Shown piece after piece: positions 11,858 to 23,586 of a DNA stretch of 64,000 nucleotides. The position numbers and the translations under genes were made by a program. Under the pieces are notes generated by a model. It had not been told where the DNA came from and did not search any database. It worked only from the letters and a program-made list of their open reading frames with translations. The stretch is from positions 3,647,341-3,711,340 of the forward strand of contig JALPQD010000207.1 in NCBI GenBank assembly GCA_023101885.1, read 5' to 3'. Numbering within the stretch: position 1 is the first letter of the stretch; every line of letters begins with the position of its first letter. Source of the stretch: Typhlomys cinereus. Taxonomy: Eukaryota > Chordata > Mammalia > Rodentia > Platacanthomyidae.

Positions 11858-12385
11858 GTTTTCAATGGTTATTCTTTATGGTCAACCTCAATGGATCTGG
11901 AATTAACTAAGAGACAAGACTTTGGGCAAGTCTGGGAGGGTAATTATGGGAAATATAAACCTAGGAGGGAAGAACCTTCATAAACTGAGGAAGGACACTT
12001 CACGAGTTGGTTCACATGACTTTTACCTGTCTGCCTTCACTCCTTGCTGGTGAGTGTCCGTCCCATCATCACTCCTGAAGCTGCCACCATTGTTGCTCCT
12101 GCCACGCTTCACTGACATTAGAACCCCGCTTCTTCAATCTTCCAACCTGAATGGACGACCACAGGCTGTCCAGAAATCCCAGACTTTCCTTACCAGACTT
12201 GGACTGCTGAGGCAGCTAGCTTTGAACACTGAGCAGTCACTGGATTGTCAGTCCATGCTGTGTGAACTTGGCACTACCGGCCAATGCGATCCTATCAGGT
12301 GAGTCAATACAATAAACTCCTTCCACAGTATATATTCAGTCTATTGGTTCTGCTTCTCTAGAGAACCCTAATACAACCATCTTCC
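11858..12385 (+). mobile_element. dispersed repeat R2, plus copy
   Basis: The 3' end 'CTATTGGTTCTGCTTCTC' followed by TAGAGAACCCTAATAC (12336-12375), preceded by AATAAA at 12311, matches a widespread mammalian repeat terminus. The upstream part has 'GGTCAACCTCAATGGATC'. Related copies are at 13285 (minus), 27727 (plus) and probably 32345 (minus). The class is not resolved. Confidence 0.65.
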
Positions 12386-12492
12386 TCATTTCATTTGCCA
12401 ATGAGGTAAGAAATTCCTAGAACAAGAAGAGATACTAGAAAAAGAGATGTTGAGAAACCTAAACTTTTGTTTTTCCAGAGAACCACATCAGT

Positions 12493-13262
12493 TCTCACCA
12501 TCACCATCAACATGATCATCATCAGCAATAACAGTAGCACCTAGATTATCATCACCACGATCATCTATGCCATCACTATCACCAACACTATTATCTCCAT
12601 CACCATCACCATCACCATGATCATCATCATCATCATGAGCAGCAGCACTTGAATCATCACCATGATCATCTATGCCATCACTATCACCAACACTATTATC
12701 TCCATCAACATCATCATCGACCCCATCACTTTCATTATCATCATCACTACTATGATCATTAATGTCATCATTAACATCATCATCACTACCACCATCACTG
12801 TCATCATCACCAGCAGCTGCACTATGACCACCAATTACATCATCATCAACACCAATATCATCATTACCACACCACCATCATCATCAACACCATCACTATT
12901 ATCATCATCAACACTATGACCATTAATGTCATCATTAACATCATTATCATCAATGTCACCACCATCACTGTCATTATCATCATTATCAGCATCATGACTA
13001 TTATTTCCTTAACCATCAGCACCTCATCATCACCATGACCATCAATTACATAATCATCAACACCATTATCAACATTATCATCACATAGCTATTATCAACA
13101 CTATCACTATAATGACCATAATTGTTATCAACACCATGACCATTATCTTCTTGATCACTAACATCATAAGCACCAACACCATCATCATCATCATCATCAT
13201 TATTGATATCAGCACCATCACTTTTATCATCAACCATGTTGATCAACATAAATATCATCACC
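12493..13262. repeat. ATC/CAT-type array with higher-order repeats
   Basis: About 770 bp built almost wholly from ATC, ACC, ATT and AAC triplets. It is more than a simple run. The block beginning 'GATCATCTATGCCATCAC' recurs at 12559 and 12664 (105-bp shift). The block 'ATTAATGTCATCATTAACAT' recurs at 12758 and 12922 (164-bp shift). A small satellite patch is at 13799-13828. Open frames here (Ile/Thr/Ser on plus, Asp-rich on minus) are products of the repeat. Confidence 0.95.
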
Positions 13263-13284
13263 ATAACCAGTCAATATCTTGACT

Positions 13285-13795
13285 GATATTATTAGTCAGG
13301 ATTCCCTAGAGGAACAGAACAAAAAAGTAAACACATATATAAAGGGAATTTATAGCATTGACTCACAAGATAAAGTCTAGGAAGTCCAGCAATGGCAGCC
13401 TGTAGCCACTCAATAATTCAATACTCCCAGTCTGATGCTGAGGGTGAAAGATTCCTGGAGAGTTTCTGGTCTTCAATCATGTTGGAGGGTTGAAGAGGCT
13501 TGGATTAATGTCAGTGAAGAATGACAGCCACAGAAAAGAAGAGCTTGCTAGTGTAGTGAGAAAAAGAGAGAGGAAGAGAAAAAGAAAAAGAGAAAGAGAA
13601 AAGAAAGAAAGAGAAAGAGAGAGATTTTCTTTCTCACATTTCCTTGTATCTGGTCAGCTACTAGAGTGCCACATTTAGGACAGGCCATCCCATTTTGAAA
13701 AACTTAATCCAGAAAATCTCTTCAGGTAGTCTGATGGCTAATCTGTTGGTTAATCCAAGGCCCAGTCAAGTTGACTACAAATATTAGCATTCACA
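13285..13795 (-). mobile_element. dispersed repeat R2, minus copy
   Basis: Starts with the reverse complement of the R2 terminus ('TTAGTCAGGATTCCCTAGAG' near 13291) and ends with 'CAGTCAAGTTGACTAC' near 13765, the reverse of the R2 5' end. An A/G-rich tract (13558-13624) lies inside it. Together with the plus copy at 11858-12385 it brackets the ATC array as an inverted pair. Confidence 0.65.
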
Positions 13796-14556
13796 GCTAT
13801 CATCATCATCATCATCACTATCATCAGGGAGAGAAAGACTTGCAAGTGAAAGACTAATAAATACTAAATCTAAAACTTTGTTTTTTAAATTTTGGCTTTC
13901 AATTTAAATTTTAAGGAAGGAATAAAAGCAAAGTATATATTTAGAATAGTTCAATCAGTCATGTCTTTGATTCTCCCTTCCTTTCATACTCTTCTTCCCC
14001 TACCACCTAGATCACATTAGCAGAGCCACAAACCCCCAACACAGGACAAAGACTCCAGGCACTTGATGAATAAGGCACTTTCTAGTTTTGTTCTGGATGT
14101 GACCTCCACAAATTGATAAACTCCAAGTGCAGTCCAGGAGAATGGTGCTGCTTTGCTGCAAAGCAAACCTTTCCCCTCAAACAGACTTCAAAGGGAAGCT
14201 GCTGTTCGCCTGCAGCATACTAAGTGATCCTGCTTCATGTGGGTTGGTCTCCACATCAATTTCCACACAATGTCTGACTTTTAGCAATGCAACCAGAAAG
14301 GAGAGAGTCAGAGGTGCACTGTTCAAAGTACCAGCATGCTGGACCACATCCTGATAGTGGTGGGGAGGAAATGCTTCCTTGTGTAACCTACTGGGAAGAA
14401 AACTCTGATCCTGGAATTAATCTGAGTGACTCTGCAGAGAATGGCAGACTGTACTTTCATCTGGGCAACTGTCACTCATTATAAAAGAGCCCCAAGCAGT
14501 TCTGAAATCTTCTCACACAGACACAAAAGGCTGCAATGTACTATCTTTGCAGGCAG
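13796..14556. other. unassigned non-coding sequence
   Basis: A short (ATC)n run at the start, then AT-rich sequence, then nothing recognised. Confidence 0.35.
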
Positions 14557-14786
14557 ATGGGGAGACGGCTCAAGGGTTAAAGCTCTTGTCTCCCAAGCAA
14601 AAGGACCTGAGTTCAGATTCCTAGATGCCATGTAAAAATGCCAAGCAGAAATGACAACAGTCAGTTATTGTGGCCCTGGAAGGCAGAGCCTAGGAAACCC
14701 CAGAGCAAAGAAATAAGGAAGTAGAGCAATCCAAGATCATTCCCAATGCCTCTATTGGGCGTCCAGAGGCACTCAAGTGTCCTCAT

Positions 14787-14836
<50 letters not shown>
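14557..14836 (+). mobile_element. tRNA-derived SINE with CA tail
   Basis: Head 'GATGGGGAGACGGCTCAAGG', 'GGACCTGAGTTCAGATTCC', body 'CCCCAGAGCAAAGAAATAAG', CA tail at 14789-14834. Same family as 10683. Confidence 0.8.
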
Positions 14837-15029
14837 GCACCCCATACATTCATTCATGAAAAGATCTTTGTATATTTTATATTCATATTTCCATTTTCAG
14901 GTGTATATTTGTGCAAAGCGATATGCATACATGTTCACAGGTGTGGTACAAGTGTATAGGAGATACATGTGTATTTGCATTTGGAGATATGAAAGTGATA
15001 TTGATAATTGTCTTCGAACACTCTTCTAG

Positions 15030-15236
15030 TTGATTTTTTTGAGTCAGGCTCTCTAACTGAACCCACAGCATGCCATTAGGACTAGTCTGGCGAGAGAGCT
15101 CGCTCTGGGGGATTCCCAGGCTCTGTCTTCCACATGTACAGTGGCATTTTTACCTGGTATCTGGTGATCAAAACTTCAGTCTTTATGCTCACACAACAAG
15201 CACTTCAACCACTGAGCTACTCACCAACCCAAATAT
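15030..15236 (-). mobile_element. B4-like SINE, minus
   Basis: Reverse tRNA head 'CACTGAGCTACTCACCAACC' near 15210, and body words 'GGGGGATTCCCAGGCTCTGT' and 'AGACTAGTCCTAATGG' in reverse. Same family as 26128, 38680 and probably 25378. Confidence 0.7.
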
Positions 15237-15984
15237 GTGCTTTCAATAGACCCACTGTATTTAGGGGAAAAAAAGTTTTATTTCTGATGATAACCATTTT
15301 GTTAGGAACATAAATATCTCCAATAGCTTTTACTTTTTATGTCTCATTGTCATATGAGCAAAACAGGAAGCAGCATTTATAATATCACCTGGTTAAATTT
15401 AGCAAGAGCAGGGTCATTTGCATTTAAAATGAAACATGTTTCACCATTAAGAGGGAAAAGGATGTTTAATGAAGAACATAAAAAAGCATTTTGTAAAGAG
15501 GGGTGGAAATGGGCATCATCCTTCCCTGAACCATGCAAAAAAGGGACAACCATTTGCTTTTGGCCTTATGTATTACTTATTTTACATAGGAACAGACACA
15601 TAAAGAAATGGTTATCAGGTGCCTATCGATTGTTGTTAGAGCACTTGAAACAGAGAAAAGGGAATTCAGAATTGAAACCTTCAGAAGTAGGATTAGCATC
15701 CTTAAGGCATTTCAATCAGTTAGGAATGCTTTAAAATGAATAAAACATCCCACATAGCATTACTCACTAACATTAATAAATAAATATTGCATTCTGCTAC
15801 ACACCAGGAAGCAGACTGAGTTCATGTGTAATCTAATTCATTGTTCTGTGATTCCTGATGGTGTGTGCTCATTATTCACAGTGCCAAGACTGATATTGGG
15901 AACTGTATAAAATGACAGTCTTTGGCATCTAATAATGCAGCTATTGACAGTGCTCTTGTGTGGGAAGGGTTAAAAGTGGAGTAT
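15237..15984. other. unassigned AT-rich sequence, possible conserved element
   Basis: About 700 bp with no recognisable repeat. A 131-codon plus open frame (15339-15734) lacks domain signatures. Its start and stop look incidental. It could be a conserved non-coding element, which cannot be judged from one sequence. Confidence 0.35.
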
Positions 15985-16180
15985 TCAGAGCCAGTGATAT
16001 GGGCTCAGAGGGCAAGGTGCTTATGTGCAAACCTGAGTTTGACCCATGGGTTCCACACAGGTGAGAACTGAGTCCTGACAGTTGTTTCCTGACTTCCATT
16101 TACACTTTGTGGCATGTGTGCATGCATGTGAATGTGCACACACACCCCAAATAAACATATAATATAAAATAAAACATATA
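15985..16180 (+). mobile_element. tRNA-derived SINE, B3-like
   Basis: 'AGCCAGTGATATGGGCTCAG', 'CAAACCTGAGTTTGACCC' and 'TTTCCTGACTTCCATTTACA', then a TG/CA-rich segment and AAATAAACATATAA tail. Confidence 0.7.
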
Positions 16181-16548
16181 TCATAGGACACATTGAATGC
16201 TTACACCTTCTTCTTCTGAGTTGTAGGAGGTCTAAAACCCACAGAAGTTTTTATTTTGTCTTTTTGTTCTAATGAACATATATTGGGGCCATAAGATTGT
16301 AAACAATAGTACAGCTTTAAGCACTATGATGTGAAAAACCATGACAACCATGAGTGGTAGTGGACAGAGTGGCCACCATATATGGTCATGGGACAAAACC
16401 CAGGACCCCACGGCTGCCCACCTTCATCTGTCCACCAGCTTTCCAAAGTACATGGAGTTTACTTTATGATATAACATAAAATTTCTTTAAGATCATCGTT
16501 GGCTCTATAGCAAGATTCAGGACAGTCTGAATTGTAGGAGACTGTATG

Positions 16549-16557
16549 TGCGCACGC

Positions 16558-16597
<40 letters not shown>
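16549..16597. repeat. (GT)n(GA)n compound microsatellite
   Basis: GCGCACGCGTG-type start, GT units to 16578, then GA units to 16597. Confidence 0.95.
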
Positions 16598-18621
16598 ATT
16601 AAATTTAGCAATGTAGGAATAATTTCCATCACATAGTCGTGAAGGATTTGGCTCATAAACCAAAGTACAGCATCAATATGTATGCATGGCTATGAGTCTA
16701 CAAACGATCACATGAGCAATCAAGTGACCAGACAGAGAATAAGGTCTTTGCATTTCTTAGAATTTGAAAAAGTTCTTCCCTTAGTGGGGGTGGAGTCTAA
16801 TTCCTGGCTCCTTGAACGGGCCACTTGCAGTGAGTATACTATTTGGTAGGGTGCAAAATGTTTCCTGGGGAGATGGTCCTCTCTGCAGAGAGCTTGCTGG
16901 AGAGGAGGCTCAGTTTACAGAAGGCTTGCTGAGGAAATGGCTTTGAATAGAATTTAGCAATTATAGCTCAAAGCCTGCAGCTTTGGCCATGCAGATAATG
17001 TTCCCAGGCAAAGCAAACTTTACATCCCTGGATTCATCTCCACCCTTTCTAGCAATATCCCATGTGCACAACTTGGGGAAATTAGAATGGTTTTGGCAGC
17101 TAGAGTGATCTTTGTGACCTGAGGTTTGAATGTCATTAGCCATTCATCAACCACTATTCCTCCATTGCTGTCTTCAAAACCAAGAGTCTAGAAGAAGGCA
17201 AGATATATTAATGTTTCCTGGGAAGATAGTCTCCAGAGACATAGGACATGCATATTCCTTGATAAATTCCTCTCATATAACATTAAACTGGCAGGAAACA
17301 GATGAAAATAGATTCGACTCACTTGATTGCAGCTTCCTGGAAAAGCATGTGAAGATTCAGTAGTACTAGCCCTCCTCCTCAAGGGTCCCGCTGTCCGTGG
17401 TGCTGACTGCCTAGCTGGAGAGAAGCCCCGCAAGAGTGCTGATCTCCAGACTCCATCCCCATCTTTGCACCTAGTGAAATGACAACTTTCAAGACTTGTG
17501 CATGCTATAGCTTTCTCCTTAATGCTTAGGTCATCACTTTCTCTACTCAGAAGTTAAAGTTGTGAACGTTTCTAGAATCTTGAATGTTCCTAACAAAGCA
17601 CATCATTGGTATGTGATGACAGAGTGTCACAAAGCAACATGTGGGGATACATGCAATGCATGAAGCCACATGATGTGTGCTTTGTTCTAGACCTACAATG
17701 TATATCCTCCTAGTGATGTTGTGGAGAACAGTCTGAAATGATCACAACCAATCCTCTGACTTGTGAATCACCGAACCTTTTCTATTCACTTTGCATTAGT
17801 CATAAGTTAAAAAAATGTAAGTTAATGAATCTATTATCTCTTTTTTCAATTTTTCAAGTTTGAGGAGATTAGTTGGAACCTTTACAATCATGCCCATAAA
17901 CATCTGTTCCTCTCTCCCAATTTGCTTCAATTGCAAGAAATATTACATAAGTATTCATAAGATAACTGATGAACTCACTTTGAAACTTTTGCTATCTCAA
18001 GATGTGAAAGTAAAGAGAGTCCATATGAAACACCCAACAAGAAGACAACCCACACAGCTCACTGGGCATACACTGCTATGGAACATGGGCCCAAGGCTTG
18101 AATTCTACTGCTTCATAAAATTTTGCTAAGAAACCTTTGCACCCATGAACTTACAGCACAAGAATTGACTCATCAAGAGCTCACCATGCAAAAGGGATGG
18201 ACACATCATGTAACTTAAGGGTTTACATTTGATGAGATAAGGGAAGATAACCTCTTTACAGGCTATACTCACTGATTTAAGCTCTATACTTACACAAGGA
18301 TATATGTACATTCCAATATTGGCAACCCAGATAGAAATAAGTGTGCTATTTGAAAAAAGAAAAGACATGTGGGATACAAAGAGACTTGGTTAAGAAAAAG
18401 AAGGGTTTTACTGGGAGAAAGAGAGAGAGATGGTGCAAAAATAATTTATATTCATGGTTGTTGATAGATGATGTCATAATTATTTTTAAAGTCTTAAAAA
18501 ACTTATCAATCTATCCTTTTAAAAATTCAACCAAGATTCTGACTAGAGTGTCAGTTATTAATATAAATATGAATGTGTTATGAAGTAGCTATTCTGTACA
18601 TGTGTTAGTTCACATATGAAT
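16598..18621. other. unassigned non-coding sequence
   Basis: About 2 kb without recognised repeats or exons. An 89-codon plus frame at 17860-18129 and an 80-codon minus frame at 18126-18368 are unremarkable. Confidence 0.4.
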
Positions 18622-18742
18622 TACTTTTCTTTTTGTTATGATGAGCTACCTGGTTAAAGCAGCATAAGAGAAGAAAATTTATTGTGGCTCAGACCACCAT
18701 GGCAGGAAATATTCTGGATAAGATTTTAGACACATTTGTGAA
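18622..18742 (-). mobile_element. fragment of LTR-like repeat (R3 group)
   Basis: 'GAGAAGAAAATTTATTGTGG' and 'CCACCATGGCAGGAAATATT' match the reverse 3' part of the element at 52735-53075. Only a fragment is visible. Confidence 0.4.
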
Positions 18743-18744
18743 GA

Positions 18745-19085
18745 AATGATAGCTACAGCAAGTCCCAAGCAAGTATTTTAGAGAGTATCTCACTGATGTG
18801 GGAAGACCCAGCCCATGGCCAAGAATGGATAGGACCATTCGCTGGACAGGAGAATAAGATGGAGAGAGCTGTCAATACTTTGGCGGACTGGCAAATGAGA
18901 TATATAAACACTACAGACTTTGACAAACTTGGAGTCTCGTAAATGAAGAACTTTGCTCCTCTCTCAACAATTCCTCTAGATATGGTATGACCAGTTCTCA
19001 TGGATTCTGATGTTGGTGTGGATCTCCTGTCATGCTGTTGAAGTGTAACTGATAATGGTAAGCAAGAATAAGGAAAAATTGCATG
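18745..19085 (+). mobile_element. dispersed repeat R1, plus copy
   Basis: R1 blocks in order: 'GGGAAGACCCAGCCCATGG' near 18800, 'GGAGAATAAGATGGAGAGAG', and 'GATGTTGGTGTGGATCTCC' near 19010. Diverged from the other copies. Confidence 0.6.
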
Positions 19086-20648
19086 AGAAGGCACGGTTGG
19101 CAGCAGTAGTTGGTAGCTGTGGCTTACATTCCATACATCAGAGAGCAGAGAGTTCTGGAAACAGGTCCACTAAAATCACTCATCCCAGGTCACTACTGTC
19201 TCTAGCTAGGCCCCGCCTCCCAAAGGCTCCAGAGCCTCCCAGAACAACAGTTCTCAGATGCAGCCCAAATATTCAATCACATGAGCCTATGGAAGATGCT
19301 TTACACTTAAATTATTATGGTATATTACATAAATAGATATCTGTGTTTAAAAATAAGACATAACACTAATACAATGAGGGTAGTACTCACCACAGTCCAA
19401 CAAGATTTCAACTCCAGATTGACAAATTCCATATACAAGGGTGTTTGTTCCTTCCATCCTATCTGTGTTCTTTCTCTTTATTTGTTTTATGGCTCCTGCA
19501 TCTAGTGGGTCCTCCTTCATTAAGACACATGTTTACAGTTCTTTAACCAAGAATATTCCCTTGTCACTATCAAGGCACAATATGAAGACAAATCCCTATT
19601 ACTCACAATTGCCAAAAACTCACAAGGTAAGTCACTTTGATCAAGGTATTTTGCACTCAGAGTTATTTGTCTCTAAGTTGATCTTTAGCATGCCTAATTT
19701 CTTGTTATGGAAGTCTTAATCAGGAAAAAGACAAGCATTTACATCACAAGCTAATGCTGCTAACAGATCACTCCTCTTGGACTATGTAAAGCTCACTGTC
19801 AGGCAGGGCATCACTTTTGCCTTTGAACTGGCTCAATTCATAACATCCAAATAGAGACATTTTTCCAAATGTCACAAAAGACAGATTGAAAAGGCCTTTA
19901 ATCATATTAGGTTCTGCTTGACCACTTGAATTTATCTTCGGCGATGCCTTCCTATGTCACATTTTCATAACATGTAGTGCCCTGGAAGGAGCCTGGCCAG
20001 GGAAGGCTGAAAGTCCTGGTTCTTTACTCCCCATCCTTCATCAGCATTGTGTGTAAATCTGTGCCAGGAGCCACCTCCAAACACGGGATGGAGCACATTC
20101 GCTGGTGTGTGCTCTGGATAAACTCAGGTCTGGATGGGAGAGGCTCTCACAAAGAGAAGTTTGCCCTCAGCCACAGGCAATGCTATAGCAGAAACTGACA
20201 TGTGGTGCTCTGGCAGCCTGGCTAAGGCACACAGTAGTTTCCAGACTGTGTGGTGGTTAGAGTTGGTTCTGGGAGAAGTGAGGGAGGAGAATTAAGAGTG
20301 GATGTGCTCCCTGTTGAAATAATACCATGCATACCTGCTGAGCAGCCCAGAGTTTGGTACTAGGGAATGGGTGCTGTTCGTCATCTAGGATAAACACCAC
20401 ACCCAGTAGAGCTCTCACAGTAGTTGGAAGCCAAGGAAGATGTAGAAATGAGGGTGAGCCCAGGGACCCACTCAAGACTGTGAACTTATCCTGGAGCTAT
20501 AGAAAGCCAAGGTGTGGGGAACCAAGTAAGGGTGGAGAAGAAAAACTTTAACCAGTGTATGCTATGGTGCATCACTGAGATGGTAAGAGGAAAGAGCCAG
20601 TGTGCTAAGGACAATGTCCAGATTAGTCCTTCTGTGCCTGGGGTGGTG
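19086..20648. other. unassigned non-coding sequence
   Basis: No repeat or gene recognised in about 1.5 kb. AT-rich at first, more GC-balanced after about 19960. Confidence 0.35.
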
Positions 20649-20730
20649 ACCTACTTGCAGGACAGACAGCCTGGATAGTCAGACTCACAACCTCCTTGTA
20701 GGACAGATGACCTGGACAGTCAGACTCAGC
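20649..20730. repeat. two-copy 41-bp tandem duplication, diverged
   Basis: The segment beginning ACCTACTTGCAGGACAGA (20649) is repeated as ACCTCCTTGTAGGACAGA (20690), continuing to the shared end GTCAGACTCA. Several mismatches indicate an older duplication. Confidence 0.7.
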
Positions 20731-20829
20731 AGCCAGCAGACTCTTCTCTCTAGCATCCATCCGTGGCATCACACACTTACTTCTGAAAGATGGGCAGACT
20801 TCATTAATTACAGACAACTTGCCTTTAAT

Positions 20830-21415
20830 GAGGCAACCTGAGAAATTTAAATATACTCCTGGACAGTTGCAAAAGACACCCCCACTGCCAGCATGCGCTG
20901 CCCCAGGCCCTACACCCTACAACCAAGCCATACCTCCTCTGCTGTTCCCAGGACAAGGTGTCCCCACCCCTCTGACTGCTAGAGCCTCTGTCAGACCATT
21001 GGTGGGGTCCAAGCTCTGTGTTACAGTAGGCTCTGGGAAAGTGCCTGTGGGGGGGGGGGGCTCAGTCTAGGTGACCTGGGTGGTCTGGCAAGCTTAGACA
21101 AAGATGTTTTGATGGAGGAAGACAAGAGGGGGCGTAGCTCAGGATGTTTTGAAGAAATCTTGCTACATACAGCCTGCGTGCTGGCTTGACCTTTAAGATG
21201 ATTGGTTGCCCGTTTCCTCACCCTAGCATTCCCCTTACAGTTTCTGCCTTTATAAGAGGGCTATGGACTTGCAATAAAGGAGTTCCTGCTTGACTAGACT
21301 CCCTGTTGCTTCTGATTGTCCTCGGGAAGGAGGGCTGGGAGTGGGCGGACAGCGCACTCACCTTTCCCAGATCCCCCTTGTGGAGGACCCACGGGACCGG
21401 CCTGCAGGACAGAGC
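20830..21415 (+). mobile_element. candidate solo LTR
   Basis: A TATA-like 'TTTATAAGAGGG' near 21250 lies about 20 bp upstream of AATAAA (near 21275). A GC-richer, U5-like segment with 'GACCCACGGGACCGGCC' follows near 21388. This spacing is typical of a retroviral U3-R-U5 layout. Terminal TG/CA and a target-site duplication could not be fixed, so both ends are approximate. An unrelated promoter-like stretch is the alternative. Confidence 0.45.
21049..21060. repeat. G12 homopolymer
   Basis: Twelve consecutive G, within or at the edge of the candidate LTR. Such runs are error-prone in assemblies. Confidence 0.9.
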
Positions 21416-22084
21416 TGCAATCCCCAGGGACCCCACAGTGCCCCCTGCATTTCTCACCTGGCAAGCCTTAAAGGGTTCTGCTTCTTCAGCTCAGTCTCAC
21501 CTCCCTTATCCACTTCCTTCCAATATTCTCATCAAATTATGAGTCTGGAAACCAGAGTCAATCAATATGTTGGGTCAGATCCATCATGATTCAGTCACTT
21601 CCCAATAACATCACTAGGCAAAGACTAAACTTTCAACATGGGGGGTGCATTTTGCATCCAAGCCACCAATCAGTGGAAGACCTAATGACTGATTGGCAAA
21701 GACTTTCAGTTCACAAATGAAGTTTCCATTTAGTATCTTCCCATATCAATGCATACTATAATCAGCTTCTAGTCTAATCGTATCTCAGTTTTTTTTTTTC
21801 TATTTTCTTCTTCCTTATTTTTTCCTTTCCTTAGGAGAACCTTTCAAAAACAGTAGCCTGTGTTTTGATTGATGGGCAACAAATGGCAAATGCATTGACA
21901 ACCTTCAATGGTACGTTTTCTGGGGGTCAGCAAACCAGGTGTGGTACAGCTGGGCTCTCCCTCTAGGTACTGTCTCACAATGCTACCATGGGGCTGGGGT
22001 TGGATGAGTTCTAATCCAGATGTGTGACTGAGGCAGAGTCCACTTCACAATACTCAGGGTCCACACTCAGAGAGAACAGGAGTT
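21416..22084. other. unassigned non-coding sequence
   Basis: No recognised elements. Confidence 0.3.
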
Positions 22085-22400
22085 TAGCTCCACCTTAAGG
22101 AGCCACTTATTTAGAATTATCTTGCAGGGAAGGCAAGAAAACTGACAACAATAAATGCTGACAAGGGTGGGGGGAATAGAAACCCTTATTGACTGCCAGT
22201 GGGAGTATAAATTGGTACAGCATTATGGACATCAGTGGAGGAGTGGCCAAAAAAACAAAAATATGAACACCATGACCCAGATATGCCGCTCCTGGGCATA
22301 TACCTGAAGGACTCTAGATCCAACCATAGAGATCCCTGCACATCCTTGCTTGTTGCTGGACTGTCCACAAAAGCAAGGAGAAGGGACTCAGACTAGGCAT
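22085..22400 (+). mobile_element. old L1 fragment
   Basis: 'GACAACAATAAATGCTGACA' near 22143, 'GGGAGTATAAATTGGTACAG' near 22201, 'ACCATGACCCAGATATGCC' and 'CTCCTGGGCATATACCTGAA' near 22289 reproduce in order a very conserved stretch of the mammalian L1 3' half. No intact reading frame. Confidence 0.85.
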
Positions 22401-22585
22401 CCATCAGTCCAGGTGACCATCAACCTCAATGTCCATCAGCCTAGGGGACCATTGGCCTAGGTGACCTTCAGTCTAAGGTGTCCATTAGCTATTGTCCATC
22501 AATCAGTGACCTCAGCCTGTTTTCATCAGTCAGAGATCAGTCTGTGTCCATCGGCCTAGGTGACCATCAACCTAGACTGTGTACT
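22385..22585. repeat. degenerate minisatellite grown from L1 sequence
   Basis: About nine imperfect copies of a roughly 15-24 bp unit of the form CCATCAGCCTAGGTGA. The first follows the L1 fragment exactly where L1 normally reads 'AACCTAAGTGTCCATCAA', which suggests the array expanded from that L1 word. Confidence 0.7.
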
Positions 22586-22706
22586 CATGCATGCCGTGGA
22601 ACATGGGTAGAGGTCAGAAATCTGTTCTCTTCTACCATGTGGGCTCTCAGGTTGCCAGGCTTGCAAACAGGTGCCTTACCCACTGAGCCACCTCACTGAC
22701 CTAAAA
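22560..22706 (-). mobile_element. tRNA-derived SINE, B3-like, minus
   Basis: Reverse head 'CCCACTGAGCCACCTCACTG' near 22680, 'TTCTACCATGTGGGCTCTCA' near 22630, and 'CATGCATGCCGTGGAACATG' near 22587. It separates the two L1 pieces. Confidence 0.75.
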
Positions 22707-22714
22707 ATAAATTC

Positions 22715-22880
22715 TAAACAGCTACTTAAGTGGAATTATCCCACACAGAGGCAAGGAAGCAGACAACAATAAGCATTGGCATGGACTTGGGAGGACTTGG
22801 AACCCTACGATTCCTGGTGAACGTGTGTCAAGTGCTTAGAAGAAACTCCAGTGAAATTAAACGTTACACACAGAAGAAAA
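22715..22880 (+). mobile_element. second copy of the same L1 segment, strongly diverged
   Basis: 'GGAATTATCCCACACAGAGG' and 'GCAGACAACAATAAGCATTG' align with 22110-22160 of the first fragment, followed by 'GGACTTGGAACCCTACG'. Either two insertions or an old local duplication. Confidence 0.5.
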
Positions 22881-22904
22881 CAACCACATCACTAAATGAG
22901 TCAC

Positions 22905-23586
22905 AGCCCTGCACAGCACACATAGGCACACATACATGTGCACACCCAGAGACTTCATAGACACACACAGACATACATATGCACACATACATGCATACAC
23001 AGTGACAAACACATAGACACACACACACAGACATATAGACATACACACACACAGAGAGACACATAGACACATACAGACATACACACACATAGATACACAG
23101 ACATATGCACACACAGAGATTCAAGCACACACAGTCACAGACACAGATATAAACATACACACACACATATATATATATGCACACACACATACACGCATAT
23201 TCACATGTATACAGGTACACACACAGACACACAGACACATACACATATACACAGAGACATACAGACACATACATATGTATATACACAAAGACTCATAGAC
23301 ACACACAGACATACACACACACATATGGACACAAAAATGTACACATAAACACACAGAGAGACATATGGACATACGCATATGCACATACACATAGGCACAC
23401 ACACAGATGTACACAGACATACACACGAGACACATACATGCACACAAAAACACATGTACAGATAGACACACGTATATACAGACATACACACACATACATA
23501 CATGCACACACACACGCACATATAGACATTCACAAATGCACACAGACATACACAAAGACACACAGACATATATACACACACATAAA
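22905..23586. repeat. compound CA/ACAGAC/ACAT array, about 680 bp
   Basis: Continuous purine-pyrimidine alternation in ACAC, ACAT, AGACAC and ATAT units. Long open frames on both strands (up to 152 codons of Cys/Val/Tyr or His/Thr) are repeat artefacts. Confidence 0.95.

Noticed and set aside
12662..13264. Ile/Thr-rich plus frame and Asp-rich minus frame
   Set aside because: Direct translation of the ATC triplet array.
15339..15734. 131-codon plus open frame in repeat-free DNA
   Set aside because: Lys/His-rich translation with no family resemblance. Kept only as possible conserved non-coding sequence.
22385..22585. CRISPR-like alternation of repeat and spacer
   Set aside because: Units are imperfect, spacing is irregular and the context is mammalian L1. 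It is a degenerate minisatellite.
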